This document shows, piece after piece, positions 52,464-63,800 of a stretch of 64,000 bases of DNA (the first letter of the stretch is position 1; each line of letters begins with the position of its first letter). Under the pieces are notes generated by a model. It was given only the letters and a program-made list of their open reading frames with translations, searched no databases and was not told the origin of the DNA. The DNA lies in NCBI GenBank assembly GCA_037178625.1, contig CM074140.1:1240001-1304000 (forward strand). Reading direction: 5' to 3'. The stretch is from Skeletonema tropicum (taxonomy: Eukaryota > Bacillariophyta > Thalassiosirophyceae > Thalassiosirales > Thalassiosiraceae). The position numbers and the translations under genes are program-made.

Positions 52464-53023
52464 GTCACTCAGGACGTTACTCTAGATTATGTCATGCAGG
52501 TTGATGGAATGTGACTGCAGTTTAGTTTCTGCATCATCTACTATCATCTACTATTCAACACGATCCTACGCTGAGTTGCAACTTTTCGGCGCAACTCGGC
52601 TTAGCATCCTTTCATTCATCATATCACCTAAGGTCTCAACAAGAGTATTCTTTTGAGATACATCTAAGATTATTTTATCTTTTTGTGTAGTTAAAATAAA
52701 CGCTTGGCTTTCAAGGGCATGTACTTACGCTGAGTGTCTTCCGATCCATCATTGTGCAAAGCAGCATGTCACTCGTGGCGGTGGCAGCAAGTTTTACACG
52801 TTGGCGGCAAGTTTTTGGAGGAAAAGTATCTCAGCAAGACGTCAATGATGGCAATGATGACAAGGAATGAGTGTGCTATTGTGATTCCACAAGAAGTGAG
52901 GGCTTATTATCTACATGATGCGATGATGAGACCGAACGATGCAGCAACACGGCCTTACCAACCTCTTTCCCGCCAGAAACTGTAAGTCAGTCACGGGTTG
53001 ATCCGTGGCTGAATTCTACTGTG
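52464..53023. other. Spacer with a short hairpin, no gene supported
   Basis: 560 bp. GAGTTGC...GCAACTC forms a short hairpin near 52571-52594. An 83-codon ORF (52734-52985) has no recognised features. Confidence 0.4.
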
Positions 53024-54080
53024 CCTTCATCAAGTCGCATACGAGACTGCAGCATCGCCGCTACAAGTGTAGTTACCATGAGCCGTATACATTTCCTTCT
53101 ATACTATCGTTGCCAACTATTATGAACCACTAGCAGCGGCTCAGGCTCATATTCACGTCGCTGCACAAATCGATTTGGTGAAAGACGGAGCTAGCTCTAC
53201 GCTCAATTGGCCTTCATCAAGTCGCATACGAGGCTGTAACATCGTCGCTACAAGTGTAGTTACCATGAGCCGTGTATATGTCCTTCTATACTATCGTTGC
53301 CAGCTATAATGAACCACTAGCAGCGGCTCAGGCTCATATTCACGTCGCTGCACAAATTGAGTTGGTGAAAGACGGAGCTAGCTCTACGCTCAATTGGCCT
53401 TCATCAAGTCGCATACGAGGCTGTAACATCGTCGCTACAAGTGTAGTTACCATGAGCCGTGTATATGTCCTTTCGTACTATCGTTGCCAGCTATAATGAA
53501 CCACTAGCAGCGGCTCAGGCTCATATTCACGTCGCTACAGACATTGTAATGGTGAAAGACGGAGCTATGGTAGCTCTTCGCTCGATTGGCCTTCATCAAG
53601 TCGCATACGAGACTGCAGCATCGCCGCTACAAGTGTAGTTACCATGAGCCGCATACATTTCCTTCTATACTATCGTTGCCAGCTATAATGAACCACTAGC
53701 AGCGGCTCAGGCTCAAATTCACGTCGCTACAGACATTGTAATGGTGAAAGACGGAGCTATGGTAGCTCTACGCTCGATTGGCCTTCATCAAGTCGCATAC
53801 GAGACTGCAGCATCGCCGCTACAAGTGTAGTTACCATGAGCCGTATACATTTCCTTCTATACTATCGTTGCCAACTATTATGAACCACTAGCAGCGGCTC
53901 AGGCTCATATTCACGTCGCTGCACAAATCGAGTTGGTGAAAGACGGAGCTAGCTCTACGCTCAATTGGCCTTCATCAAGTCGCATACGAGGCTGTAACAT
54001 CGTCGCTACAAGTGTAGTTACCATGAGCCGTGTATATGTCCTTTCGTACTATCGTTGCCAACTATAATGCACCACTAGTA
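53024..54080. repeat. Tandem array, 187/192 bp units, ~5.6 copies
   Basis: The unit start CCTTCATCAAGTCGCATACG occurs at 53024, 53211, 53398, 53590, 53782 and 53969 (steps 187, 187, 192, 192, 187). Two subtypes are seen: GACTGCAGCATCGCCG at copies 1, 4 and 5, and GGCTGTAACATCGTCG at copies 2, 3 and 6. The 192 bp form has an added GGTAGCT-type insertion (GAGCTATGGTAGCTC). Not coding. Confidence 0.93.
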
Positions 54081-54089
54081 GCGGATATT

Positions 54090-54860
54090 GCTTGAATTTA
54101 CGATGCTAGACGCATAAAATGGTGTCAAAATACTGAGCTAACACGTTGCCCAAATCGATCATTATAAGGTTGCTGTGTACACTACAGATGGCATATCCGA
54201 GGTTAGAGTTGATATGTTGTCTATATACATGCATAGAAGAGGTTTGCTGACTAAAACGTTCACAAGCACAAATATATCACAAAATATAGTCAAAATATGG
54301 TTTTTTGAAGAGGGCACTGGGCTTGACAAAGATTGAGTAGCATATTGATATACGAGCTACAGATGACATACCCGAGGTTGGAGTTGATATGTCGTCCACA
54401 TGGATGCATAGATGAGGCTTGATTATTAAATCCTCTTCCATCACTGATATATCACACAATAGAAGCACTCAATGTGTTCTGATGAGGCATTTATTGATTT
54501 GGCCGTGACTGAGTAGCGTAGTGTCATATGTACTACAGATGACATACCCGAGGTTGGAGTTGATATGTCGTCCACATGAATGCATAGAAGAGGTCTGGTG
54601 ACTTCAATCTGTAAAATCACGTGTGAATGCACAATAGAAGCACTAAATGTGTCCTGACGAGGGCATTAAAATGAGCCAAAATTGAGTAGTATAGTGATTG
54701 TACGGACTTTGTAAGATATTTGTTAGGTCTGAGTTGATATGTCGTCCACATTGATATATAGAAGAAGTCTGAGCACTTCAACTTGTTGAATCACAAATGC
54801 CTTGCACAATAATCTAACGCTATTGCATCCTGACGATAGCCTGACGATCAGGTCTGATTT
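54090..54860. repeat. Diverged tandem array, ~175 bp units, ~4 copies
   Basis: The core GAGTTGATATGT(C)GTC is at 54206, 54381, 54557 and 54731 (steps 175, 176, 174), with CATACCCGAGGTTG before it and ATGCATAGAAGAGG after it. The last copy is the most diverged. It directly follows the 187/192 bp array but shares no obvious sequence with it. Confidence 0.88.
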
Positions 54861-55757
54861 GATGAAGTTAACTTTGTGTTGAATTGTTGCGTCTGCAGTA
54901 GCTTAGAGACCCCAAACACACAACCTCCTCCCGTTAAACCAAATATGGACAGTTTCGCGCAGTTGCTTGATGTGAATAAATGTTATCTCTCAGAAACAAA
55001 ACTGCCACTTTAAATGCGCTGCATTGTTGTCATATCTAGGAGCGGTAGAGCGAGCCGATGGCAAAGTTTTTGTCACGTATATCCGCTGCCATTCAAACAG
55101 GACGTTCGTAGTATTTAATCAAATCATTCCTCCAATCAACTTGAGCCGGCTCACACCTCATTACTTTTATATTCAATCATCAAATTGTTCCATTCATCTC
55201 TATTGATTTGTATCTTCTCCATCTTCTCACGCTCAGTAGTAACTGGATTGACCGTACAAGTGTATGATACCAGCCCAGTGCAGACAAGGAAAGCATACTA
55301 ATCGTCCTTCCTAAAGAATCCAAGTCGACGAGCGAGGCTGTACTCGTCTGCGCCTCCGTTGATGGTGTACCAACATGACTCTCCAATCGACAAGAACAAC
55401 AAAAGTTCCAATAATAAGTTTCGCGCACGCATCATCGTTTCGTTGAGCTGCATTACCGAGTCTGCTTAGGCTTTTTTATGGGATGTCCGACTGCACTTGA
55501 TGAAGCTACCATGAAAAAAGCCTAAGCATATGCAGTATGTGGAAGCAATGGCAATGGTTCTTCTGAGCATGGTAGGGCGTAGTTATGCAACTTTTTGGAA
55601 TTTTTGGCCATTGCGCGAGCACGCTGATTCATAGCGCGATTTTAAGTGAAAGTTGTGGTACGGTAAAGTTAGATGATATTAGGACGTATCTACATATATT
55701 GTACCTACATACTCAATCAACCATTTTTACCGACACTCCACCGCACAAAACAAGCAC
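54861..55757. other. Spacer up to the second gap
   Basis: No well-supported gene. On the minus strand 55435-55298 encodes a 45-residue peptide with a signal-like start (MMRARNLLLELLLFLSIGES), possibly a small secreted peptide or first exon. ORFs entering the gap cannot be judged. Confidence 0.35.
55463..55528. repeat. Short inverted repeat (hairpin)
   Basis: TGCTTAGGCTTTTTTATGG and CCATGAAAAAAGCCTAAGCA form ~17-19 bp arms around a ~30 base loop, 66 bp overall. Could be a very small foldback element. Confidence 0.75.
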
Positions 55758-56257
55758 NNNNNNNNNNNNNNNNNNNNNNNNNNNNNNNNNNNNNNNNNNN
55801 NNNNNNNNNNNNNNNNNNNNNNNNNNNNNNNNNNNNNNNNNNNNNNNNNNNNNNNNNNNNNNNNNNNNNNNNNNNNNNNNNNNNNNNNNNNNNNNNNNNN
55901 NNNNNNNNNNNNNNNNNNNNNNNNNNNNNNNNNNNNNNNNNNNNNNNNNNNNNNNNNNNNNNNNNNNNNNNNNNNNNNNNNNNNNNNNNNNNNNNNNNNN
56001 NNNNNNNNNNNNNNNNNNNNNNNNNNNNNNNNNNNNNNNNNNNNNNNNNNNNNNNNNNNNNNNNNNNNNNNNNNNNNNNNNNNNNNNNNNNNNNNNNNNN
56101 NNNNNNNNNNNNNNNNNNNNNNNNNNNNNNNNNNNNNNNNNNNNNNNNNNNNNNNNNNNNNNNNNNNNNNNNNNNNNNNNNNNNNNNNNNNNNNNNNNNN
56201 NNNNNNNNNNNNNNNNNNNNNNNNNNNNNNNNNNNNNNNNNNNNNNNNNNNNNNNNN
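55758..56257. other. 500 N scaffold gap
   Basis: Exactly 500 N, so the true size is unknown. Unlike the first gap, the flanking sequences do not repeat each other. Confidence 0.95.
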
Positions 56258-56328
56258 CGAAGAAGAATGTGATTGCGAGTAGGGATAGTTTGGGGACGAT
56301 TATTGACATTTTGGACTTGAAGCCGTAG
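56258..56328 (+). CDS. Possible C-terminus of a gene hidden in the gap
   Basis: Directly after the gap the frame reads KKNVIASRDSLGTIIDILDLKP and stops. It is short but protein-like; the rest would lie in the gap. Could also be chance. Confidence 0.25.
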
Positions 56329-56626
56329 GGATTGAATGGAATGGATAGAAGCAGTGAATGAAGCTGTACAATGGTGACGTGTTTGAATGATGGTTGGGTG
56401 CAAAAGAATCAAACACAATCATACAATTATGAAGATATGGTACTCTGCCATTGTTCGATGAACTTGTCACAGCTACTTGCGCATTGCACATCAAGATGTA
56501 TGTTCTCGGAAGGAAAGATATTTGTCAAAAAATGGTAAAACATGCTTATCATGTGTGCACCGCATCATCATGATGGAAGAAGCCTACAATGGAAAAGGCA
56601 TTTAAACTAAAGTCAAATCAAAAATA

Positions 56627-57502
56627 TCATCTCCTTGGAACTACTCTCCCCCTACTCATCACCCACAAACCAGCAGTACCCACAGCAATAGCTGCATTCA
56701 ATGGCTTGATCTCTGAACTAAAATCATTCATAACATCTATCACATTCCCCTGTGCTCCAGAAAGCATTGCAACAAGAGGTACATTACTCGTCACTTTATC
56801 ATATTCTTCCGAAAGTTCTCCACCCATACCCCGTCGGAAACGTGAATCAGTATGCGCTCCTCCAATTAAGGCGACCATGGATGGCATGGCTAGCCATACC
56901 CTTTGTGGTAATGATGGTACGAGGAATGCACTACCGAGTCCTAGTAGGCCAAAGGACCACAATCCTGGATGACGAGATATTCTTTCGAGACCATGCACTG
57001 GACTATTTGTATCTTTGTTATCTGTAAAATCGAATGGGCAACGTACTTTCCATCCTCCTTCTCCTTCCATTGTTGGTGGAGCAGGCCCCATTACTTCTGA
57101 TGTTGCTGCGGCCGAGGTGGCAATTGTATTATTTTCATTTCCTGCACTACTTTTGTTCACAACAAATTCCACTGGTATTTGAATTTTTGGTGGGATCTGA
57201 GACGCCATGCCCAACCCTAACGAAAGACAAAGAAAACTTGCCACCTTGGCACCCAGTGGGATTGTTGGTCCCTTGAACAATAGCGGTGGAGCATCTTTTA
57301 CTTTTTTAAAGTAACCATAAAAAACTGACGACATGGCAGCTGTGGACAGTGTCCCATAGGCGTAATGATAGGCGTCGTCACCGTAATTTTCGATAAGATA
57401 GGTTCTATTTTCGGAGAGGATGAAGTTTTCGGCAATGAAGAAGGTCCAGCCTCCTGCTGCCCAGCGCATTGCTGGCTTGGAGAGTATGTGGCTTGCGGAC
57501 AT
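56627..57502 (-). CDS. NnrU-like membrane protein
   Basis: 291 residues. N-terminal region with amphipathic/hydrophobic segments (WTFFIAENFILSEN; ASFLCLSLGLGMA), then a C-terminal block GLERISRHPGLWSFGLLGLG, PQRVWLAMPSMVALIGG and HTDSRFRRGMGGEL. The RISRHP..W..GL..LG pattern is that of the NnrU / 15-cis-zeta-carotene isomerase superfamily and related methyltransferase-like membrane proteins. A Ser/Ala/Thr-rich linker splits the protein. It could act in tetrapyrrole, carotenoid or lipid metabolism; substrate not deducible. Start at MSASHILS. Confidence 0.6.
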   Translation of the reverse strand: MSASHILSKPAMRWAAGGWTFFIAENFILSENRTYLIENYGDDAYHYAYGTLSTAAMSSVFYGYFKKVKDAPPLLFKGPTIPLGAKVASFLCLSLGLGMASQIPPKIQIPVEFVVNKSSAGNENNTIATSAAATSEVMGPAPPTMEGEGGWKVRCPFDFTDNKDTNSPVHGLERISRHPGLWSFGLLGLGSAFLVPSLPQRVWLAMPSMVALIGGAHTDSRFRRGMGGELSEEYDKVTSNVPLVAMLSGAQGNVIDVMNDFSSEIKPLNAAIAVGTAGLWVMSRGRVVPRR

Positions 57503-57923
57503 GTTTGTTTGTTTCCGTTCCTATTAAAATTTGTACACACAACCCGAGACTTCCTTTCTCTCTATCGATCCTCGCGTCTACAGCTATCTATTATTATCGT
57601 GAATAGCTGAGAAGAAGCTCCACTACCTACATTGCATAGCTTGAATTCCTTGCACTGCAACAGATAAGTAGGTTGCAACAGATTGCAACGCTGGCGGGCG
57701 AGAAAGAGAGTCGAGAGTCGAGAGAAAGGAGTAATAGTAGAGGGAGCGAGTGCACTTTTTACTACTAGTTCCTACGTACAAAACGCAGACAGACCGCGCG
57801 CGACTGCGATCTTTTTTTTAGATCTTTGATCTTTCGAGGCTGATCCGCCGCACAATATACCATAACTCCATGGTGATCGCCGCTACTAAAAGATTCTATC
57901 GTTCGCTCAGCTTTACTACCAAA

Positions 57924-59044
57924 ATGAAGACTATCATCGCACTCCTCTCTCTTGTCTGCCTCGCCCTATTCCAGGGCACCACCGCTAGCAGGTAAGTACA
58001 GTTGCTGTTTTTTTGCGGATATAATATTTTGAGACGCCGCGATGAACTTTGACGTGGAAATTGCAGTGTATGATGAAGCTCAGCGCAGCCATGGTCGTTC
58101 GACTAATATAAACACAATAAGGCATCTATCCTAATATGACACAACCGCAGCCTCACAAACATTTTCCAATTCTTCACAAAACAGTGACGGCCCAAAAGTA
58201 ACAAACAAAGTATTCTTCGATGTTGACATCGCTGGAGGCGAAGGTGGACGCATCGTCCTCGGCTTGTTCGGTGATGTCGTCCCAAAAACCACTGAGAACT
58301 TTCGTGCTCTTTGCACAGGTGAGTCCTATGACTTGATAAACATTGAAAGTGTAATATCAAAGAACAGCTGACATTGATTTGTGCGAAAAAAATATGTGCG
58401 GTGCATATCTATTATCCCCTTTGCACAGGTGAAAAGGGTGTTGGAAAGAGAGGAAAGCCTCTTCATTACAAGGGATCCATCTTTCACCGTGTGATTCCTA
58501 ATTTTATGCTTCAGGGTGGAGACTTTACGGATGGGTAAGTAGTAGTTCAACATTGGAAAAATGATGACATATGACAATGTGTTTTTTTGCACAACTGACT
58601 CATTTGAGTTGCTTCTCTATGAACGAATCATTGCAATGCGTGCACCAACAACAGCAATGGACGTGGAGGCGAAAGTATCTACGGAGAGAAGTTTGCCGAC
58701 GAGAACTTTGAGCTCAAGCACGAGGGACCCCTTTATCTTTCCATGGCCAATGCTGGGCCCAATACCAACGGATCACAGTTCTTTATCACTACTGTCAAGA
58801 CTCCCTGGGTAAGTGATTACAGTTCTTTTTACATCACCTTATATCTTGCAATTCGTTCATTGACAATGCTCATCATTTTTTCACTCACATCTCCTAATAA
58901 TCTATCCATCAGTTGGACGGACGTCATGTTGTATTTGGAATGGTTGTTGAGGGAGAAGATGTCGTAAAGCGTATTGAAGCTGTTGGATCCAACTCTGGAG
59001 CCACGACAACAACTGTGACAATTGTTGACTCTGGTGAACTTTAG
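57924..59044 (+). CDS. Secreted/ER cyclophilin (peptidyl-prolyl isomerase), five exons
   Basis: Exons 57924-57991, 58185-58318, 58429-58534, 58655-58808, 58913-59044; all introns are GT-AG and the frame closes at 197 residues. Signal peptide [22 protein letters not shown], then the cyclophilin fold: [88 protein letters not shown], and [10 protein letters not shown]. Catalytic Arg (FHRV), Phe/Met/Gln (NFMLQGGDF), Phe (SQFFIT), Trp (WLDG) and His (RHVVFG) are all present. The C-terminus is SGEL, so the protein resembles cyclophilin B. An upstream in-frame ATG at 57870 would add 18 residues before the signal and is less likely. Confidence 0.96.
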
Positions 59045-59420
59045 AGAGGTTTTTGGACGATCCGAAATATGCATATAGATGAGCTTTCAGCGCTGCTGAA
59101 GTAGTGAGCAAGCAATTGATTGTGGATTAGGTGAAATAGATCTTCAACAAAAATCGACACATTGAAATTGTCAACTAAAACAATGCAGCAACCATAAGCG
59201 AATATGATGTATCTGCTGATGCAACAGATAAAATAAACAATATTATGATTCTCACAACATGTTAAAGTATGTTCATTTTCGCTAAATCTACACATCTTCT
59301 ATTCTTTCCCGTACGACTTCTTAGGGTACTGTTCACCGTCTTTTTCTCAAACAAGAAATCTATTGTACATCATCACATCAATCTTTCCACTTCCAAATAT
59401 ATATGAATCATGCAAGCATC

Positions 59421-60503
59421 CTACACCTTCCTTGTATCTTCAAGATCCAACCTCTCAAAATCTTTCTCCCAAGTACTAATCAGCGGATCCCAAGCAGCCA
59501 CAAGAGACTTCAACTTCTTCACAATCTCTCTATCATACTCCTCATTCAACTCTTCCAAACTCACTCCACCAAACTTGGCAATGAACGCCTGCCGTTCCGG
59601 CATCTGCGACAGCGAGGCCGGGAAAACTTTCCTCAATGCCCATCCATGGTATGGAGACAGATGCTTCGAGTAGGCGAGATAGGCTGCATCCCGTGGATGA
59701 GGTCCATCCTTGGTAAGGAAGGAGGAATACAAGTCTAATTGGAATGCGAGTGAGCGTCGTATCCATAATAATCCCATTGCAGCCGATTGCTCTTTGAGGA
59801 TATTCCCATTGTGTATTCCACTCTCACGTTCACTTTCGAGGAGGGACGAGAGAGTCTTGCCCTGTTTGGGTGACAACTTCTTGAATGGTCGTTCGGCCTT
59901 TTGGAGATTGGATTCCAAATCTTTGGCGACTAATCGTAAGGAACTGCCGCCACTCTTCATGAAGATCAAGTGAGCTCGACAGGCCTTGATTAGTTGGGCG
60001 GTATCGACCTCACCAGTTCCCTTTAGACAGGAGGAGAAGGTCTTGCAGACTTCATCTAGCTTGCTACACTTTAATGGACGTTTTCGTCGGGGTGGTACGA
60101 ATGGTAATGCTCGGGGAATGTTGACAATGAAGTTTCCAATGTTGGTTTGTGCCGTTTGCATGCCCTTGCTCAAGTGTTTCCAGTCGTTTTGGAGGTTATT
60201 GCCGATCTTGTCGAGGCCTTGCTTGACATTGACTATTAGTTTGATTGGACCTTGAAGTGGACCTGATGCGCGTTGACGCCTTTGCCGTTGTTGTTGCTTG
60301 GTCGCAGTTCGCGTTTTAGTTGCCGTGGTTGTAGCGGATCCACCGCGAATGAATGGTAGTGGCGGGAAGCCCAATGGAGATCCATCGGCAAGTGGCGGTG
60401 GATGATGACTGATTGATATCAAGGCCACTATCGATAGTAGGATGCAGTTGTTTATTCGAATGTTTCGTCGCATTGTTGAGATTTGAAGGTGCACCTTCGC
60501 CAA
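59421..60503 (-). CDS. Glycolipid transfer protein (GLTP) domain protein
   Basis: 360 residues. N-terminal hydrophobic segment (INNCILLSIVALISIS) acts as a signal or anchor, followed by a basic Gln/Arg-rich linker. The GLTP fold spans ~150-345: DLESNLQKAE with the Asp that contacts the sphingoid amide, TLSSLLESERESG, AAMGLLWIRRSLAFQ with the headgroup-stacking Trp, and PYHGWALRKVFPASL with the His. These residues define GLTP/ACD11/CPTP lipid carriers. GLTPs are usually cytosolic; the N-terminal signal is unusual and suggests an ER/plastid-membrane location. Start at MAKVHLQ; MRRNIRI (residue 11) is an alternative. Confidence 0.85.
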   Translation of the reverse strand: MAKVHLQISTMRRNIRINNCILLSIVALISISHHPPPLADGSPLGFPPLPFIRGGSATTTATKTRTATKQQQRQRRQRASGPLQGPIKLIVNVKQGLDKIGNNLQNDWKHLSKGMQTAQTNIGNFIVNIPRALPFVPPRRKRPLKCSKLDEVCKTFSSCLKGTGEVDTAQLIKACRAHLIFMKSGGSSLRLVAKDLESNLQKAERPFKKLSPKQGKTLSSLLESERESGIHNGNILKEQSAAMGLLWIRRSLAFQLDLYSSFLTKDGPHPRDAAYLAYSKHLSPYHGWALRKVFPASLSQMPERQAFIAKFGGVSLEELNEEYDREIVKKLKSLVAAWDPLISTWEKDFERLDLEDTRKV

Positions 60504-60886
60504 TATTCTGTAATGTGATTAATATGAGTTCGGATAGAGCTGAATTTGACAAAGAGGGCTGCTGCTGCTGCCTTATCTTATTGTTGCTCAGATATTGACA
60601 CCAGCAGAAGAAACGCTTTTGATGGGCCCGCAAGAATTTTATTGGAAGATATAGCGAGCCGAATTATGGCATCATTGTTGTCACAAAGATGGCTGGTGCT
60701 GCTGTACTTTGAGTGGTGGCAAGTCTTTTGGTGTCAACTCCAACAAAAAAAATTCGAAACAAGAAGAGAACAGTGAGTACCGAATGATGTGACATCGTCA
60801 CAACCATCCATCAATCAACATCACATCAAGCAAAAATCAAAGCAAGCAACAAAACCAACTCATCATCATCCATCCATGCCATCGGC
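60504..60886. promoter_or_regulatory. Divergent spacer between the GLTP and PPR genes
   Basis: 383 bp with TGACATCGTCACA near 60791 (CRE-like) and a CATCATCATCC run ahead of the PPR ATG. Presumably holds both promoters. Confidence 0.4.
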
Positions 60887-63800
60887 ATGTGCGTGTGCTT
60901 TGGCTGTGTGGCAACTATTGTGCAGCGTCCAACTCGTTACTTGCAACAAAATACAACCATGATCTGCCAAAAAATCTCACATCATCATCATCGATCCCGG
61001 CGGCGGCGACAGGAGCACTGTCAAAACAATCGACACATCAAACCATGCCAGTGCAACGCATCATCATATCGATTTGCTTCGTTCCGAAATAATCAACGTC
61101 GGTTCCAAAGTTCCTCCTCATCAATATCATTATGTATATTGTTTACGCTGCAAGCTACGCTATCAGTGCTCTGCGCAGCCACCTATCTAGGATCCAACAT
61201 GTACACAACAACAACAACAACATTCGTCCCACCGTCAACAATCATCAACAACCAGAGACGACGCCGCAACCAAAATAATGAATCACCTTCCATAATAAGT
61301 GGTAGGAGAGCGTCATTATTTGTCACGCTACAACATCCATCTGCACTTGGAAGTGGAGAGGGATCACATAACATGAATGACGACAATGTTCACCGGCGCA
61401 AACAAGATGCAGCAGCACCTGGTCATCCTCTGACAATACAGCCAGACAAATTACTTCAAAAGTTGGAGTCGTTTATACCCAATATTAGTAGAAATCGCAT
61501 GGCCAAGAAACAACGATTGATAGAAGATCCAAGCAACAATGCGAGTGGAGGTGAAACAAAGAGTCATACTAAAGTCAATGATGCATTGATTAATGCATGC
61601 ACTTCCCTGGTCTATTTCCTCAATAACGAGGCCGATACATTGAATATGCGAGACAGCCATCAACAATTGCACCTTTCTACCGAAATCATCGAATCCATCC
61701 GTCAAGTCTTGGAAATGGTCTTAGTCCAAGCAGTACGGGCAGCATCCGAGGTAGGAGACTTTGTCTTGATTCAAAAACTCATTCATGCAGCAGTGGGGTA
61801 TGCTACTGCAGTAGCACACAAGAATAACAATCATCATCATCCTTCACCATTGCTAACACCACGTATGTTTGGTGAGGCTATCACATCCATGTCCAAAACC
61901 AAAGCATCTCATTCTAAGGTCAAGTCTCTATGGAACTTATTCGTCAATGACGTCGCAAGCGCAAGCACAAGAAGTGAGGATGAATCTCCAAAGATATTGT
62001 CATCGGCACCATCGTCATATGAATTAAATGCCATGTTGAATAGTTTGAGTGAGAGGAATAAGGTTTCAGCGGCATTAACGTTGTATCGTCAAACGGTGGT
62101 GGATAATAATGAGAATGGTGTGAGCATTGAAGGAGATGCGTATACTGCCAGTATATTGTTTGGAATGTTAGCTGAGTCTATTCGCAATGGTGGTGGCGTT
62201 CGAAGCAACATTCACGATAGAGTGGACAGATATGGAGCTGTTGACGTGATGGCAGATGGGGATATTGTTGTTTCCCCTTGTTGGCAGTGGAATGAAGCTC
62301 TTCGTCTTCTTGACACCTTTTCATCATCCAATGTGACACTCAATAATTTTGCATATGCTGCCCTGTTGAAAGTGAATGAGCAAGCTACTGAAGTTTATTG
62401 TGAGGCAGGGATGCGACATAATGGTGTTCAGTGTGCAATGTCGGTATTGGAGAGGATGAAGGTTAGTTCATATGTCTCTATCTGTTTGAGTGACGTGTGT
62501 ACGTTGTGTATTGGTTTCTCAAAATGACTTGCATTCACTTCTTTTGTCCCTTGACAATAGGTCGACAACATCTCTCCAGATGTCATAACGTGTTCCACAC
62601 TCATGACAACATTTGACAAAGGCCAACACTGGAAGGCAGCTGTCACACTATTGAATGCAATGGAAGCATCATCCTCTAAAGTGAACGATCTTGATGATCC
62701 AACAAAGTGGTCACTACCATTACCAAACACATTCACGTATGCTTTGGCTATATCTGCATGTGCGCGTTGCAACAAGGGAGAACTTGCCCTGTCCATCTTG
62801 GATCAAATGGAAACAAATGCATCCAGTGGGGATGAAACAATGGTAGAGCCAAATACTTGGGTATATAATGCGGCTATTGCAGCCTGCTCTGAAACCAATC
62901 AGCAAAATCGTTCGAAAGCTAAGACTGCCAACCTTTTGACTGCTCTCAAAATTTTGGAAAAGATGGAGAACTTAACTTCTAATGGAGGTAATGGTGGCCC
63001 GGACACTGTTAGCTACAATACAGTATTTTCGTTGCTGGACACTACTTCGTTCAATGCACTTAAGGAGATGAACGATGATGGTAATACTGATGAGATGAGC
63101 CGGTTGAAACGGCATGATAGGTTCGCTGATGTTGTGATTGACCTCTTGGATTCGATGAGAGAACATGGTATTTCCCGCGATGCAATCACTTACTACAATG
63201 CAATCATGGCTTGTGGACTTGACGCTCAGGATGCTCTGGAGATATTTCGATTGTGCATTTATGACAAACAATTCATTGACGCCTCAATCAAAGAGACCCA
63301 GTTTCATCTCAAAGGGAGAGCTGCGAGCGGTGTTGTTTTTGTTGCTAATGCCGCTCTGTCTATCGCTTCATTGACGGGAGATATGTCTGTTGTTTCAGAA
63401 ATTGTTATAGATCTCTCTAGCACAGGTGCAAAATTGAATTCAGAATCAGTTCGACACATTGTTCGAGCGCTTGGAAATATTGGGGACTGCGAGATGATAT
63501 TGGCTCTACTGATTTGTCTAAGAGGCCAAGATTTTGCAAATGATTTGATGAAAGAGAGATACTCCATTGATGTTCTCTCTAATCTCTCTAAGGAATCCAT
63601 CCCAATGATTGAGGAAGAAATATATTCAGCAGCCATTACGTCGTCTTTGAGACACGACCAGCTTGGAGTTGCTGATCAGGTTTTGCTCTCGATGAAGAAA
63701 AATGGTTTGACTCTGAACCAAAATTCATTGAAGGAGATCATCCTGGAGTATTGTAGAATGGCAATTGATTCGTCCAAGGAGGAATTCAAGATAGCAAGAC

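Noticed and set aside
53024..54080. CRISPR array
   Set aside because: Repeats of ~190 bp abut with no spacers in a eukaryotic nuclear sequence; it is a satellite-like tandem array.
55585..56418. ORFs spanning the second N gap
   Set aside because: Artefacts of 500 N; only the short tail after 56258 is retained as a weak fragment.
57870..57923. Upstream in-frame ATG of the cyclophilin gene as the start
   Set aside because: It would place 18 polar/basic residues before a clean signal peptide; the downstream ATG gives the expected N-terminus.
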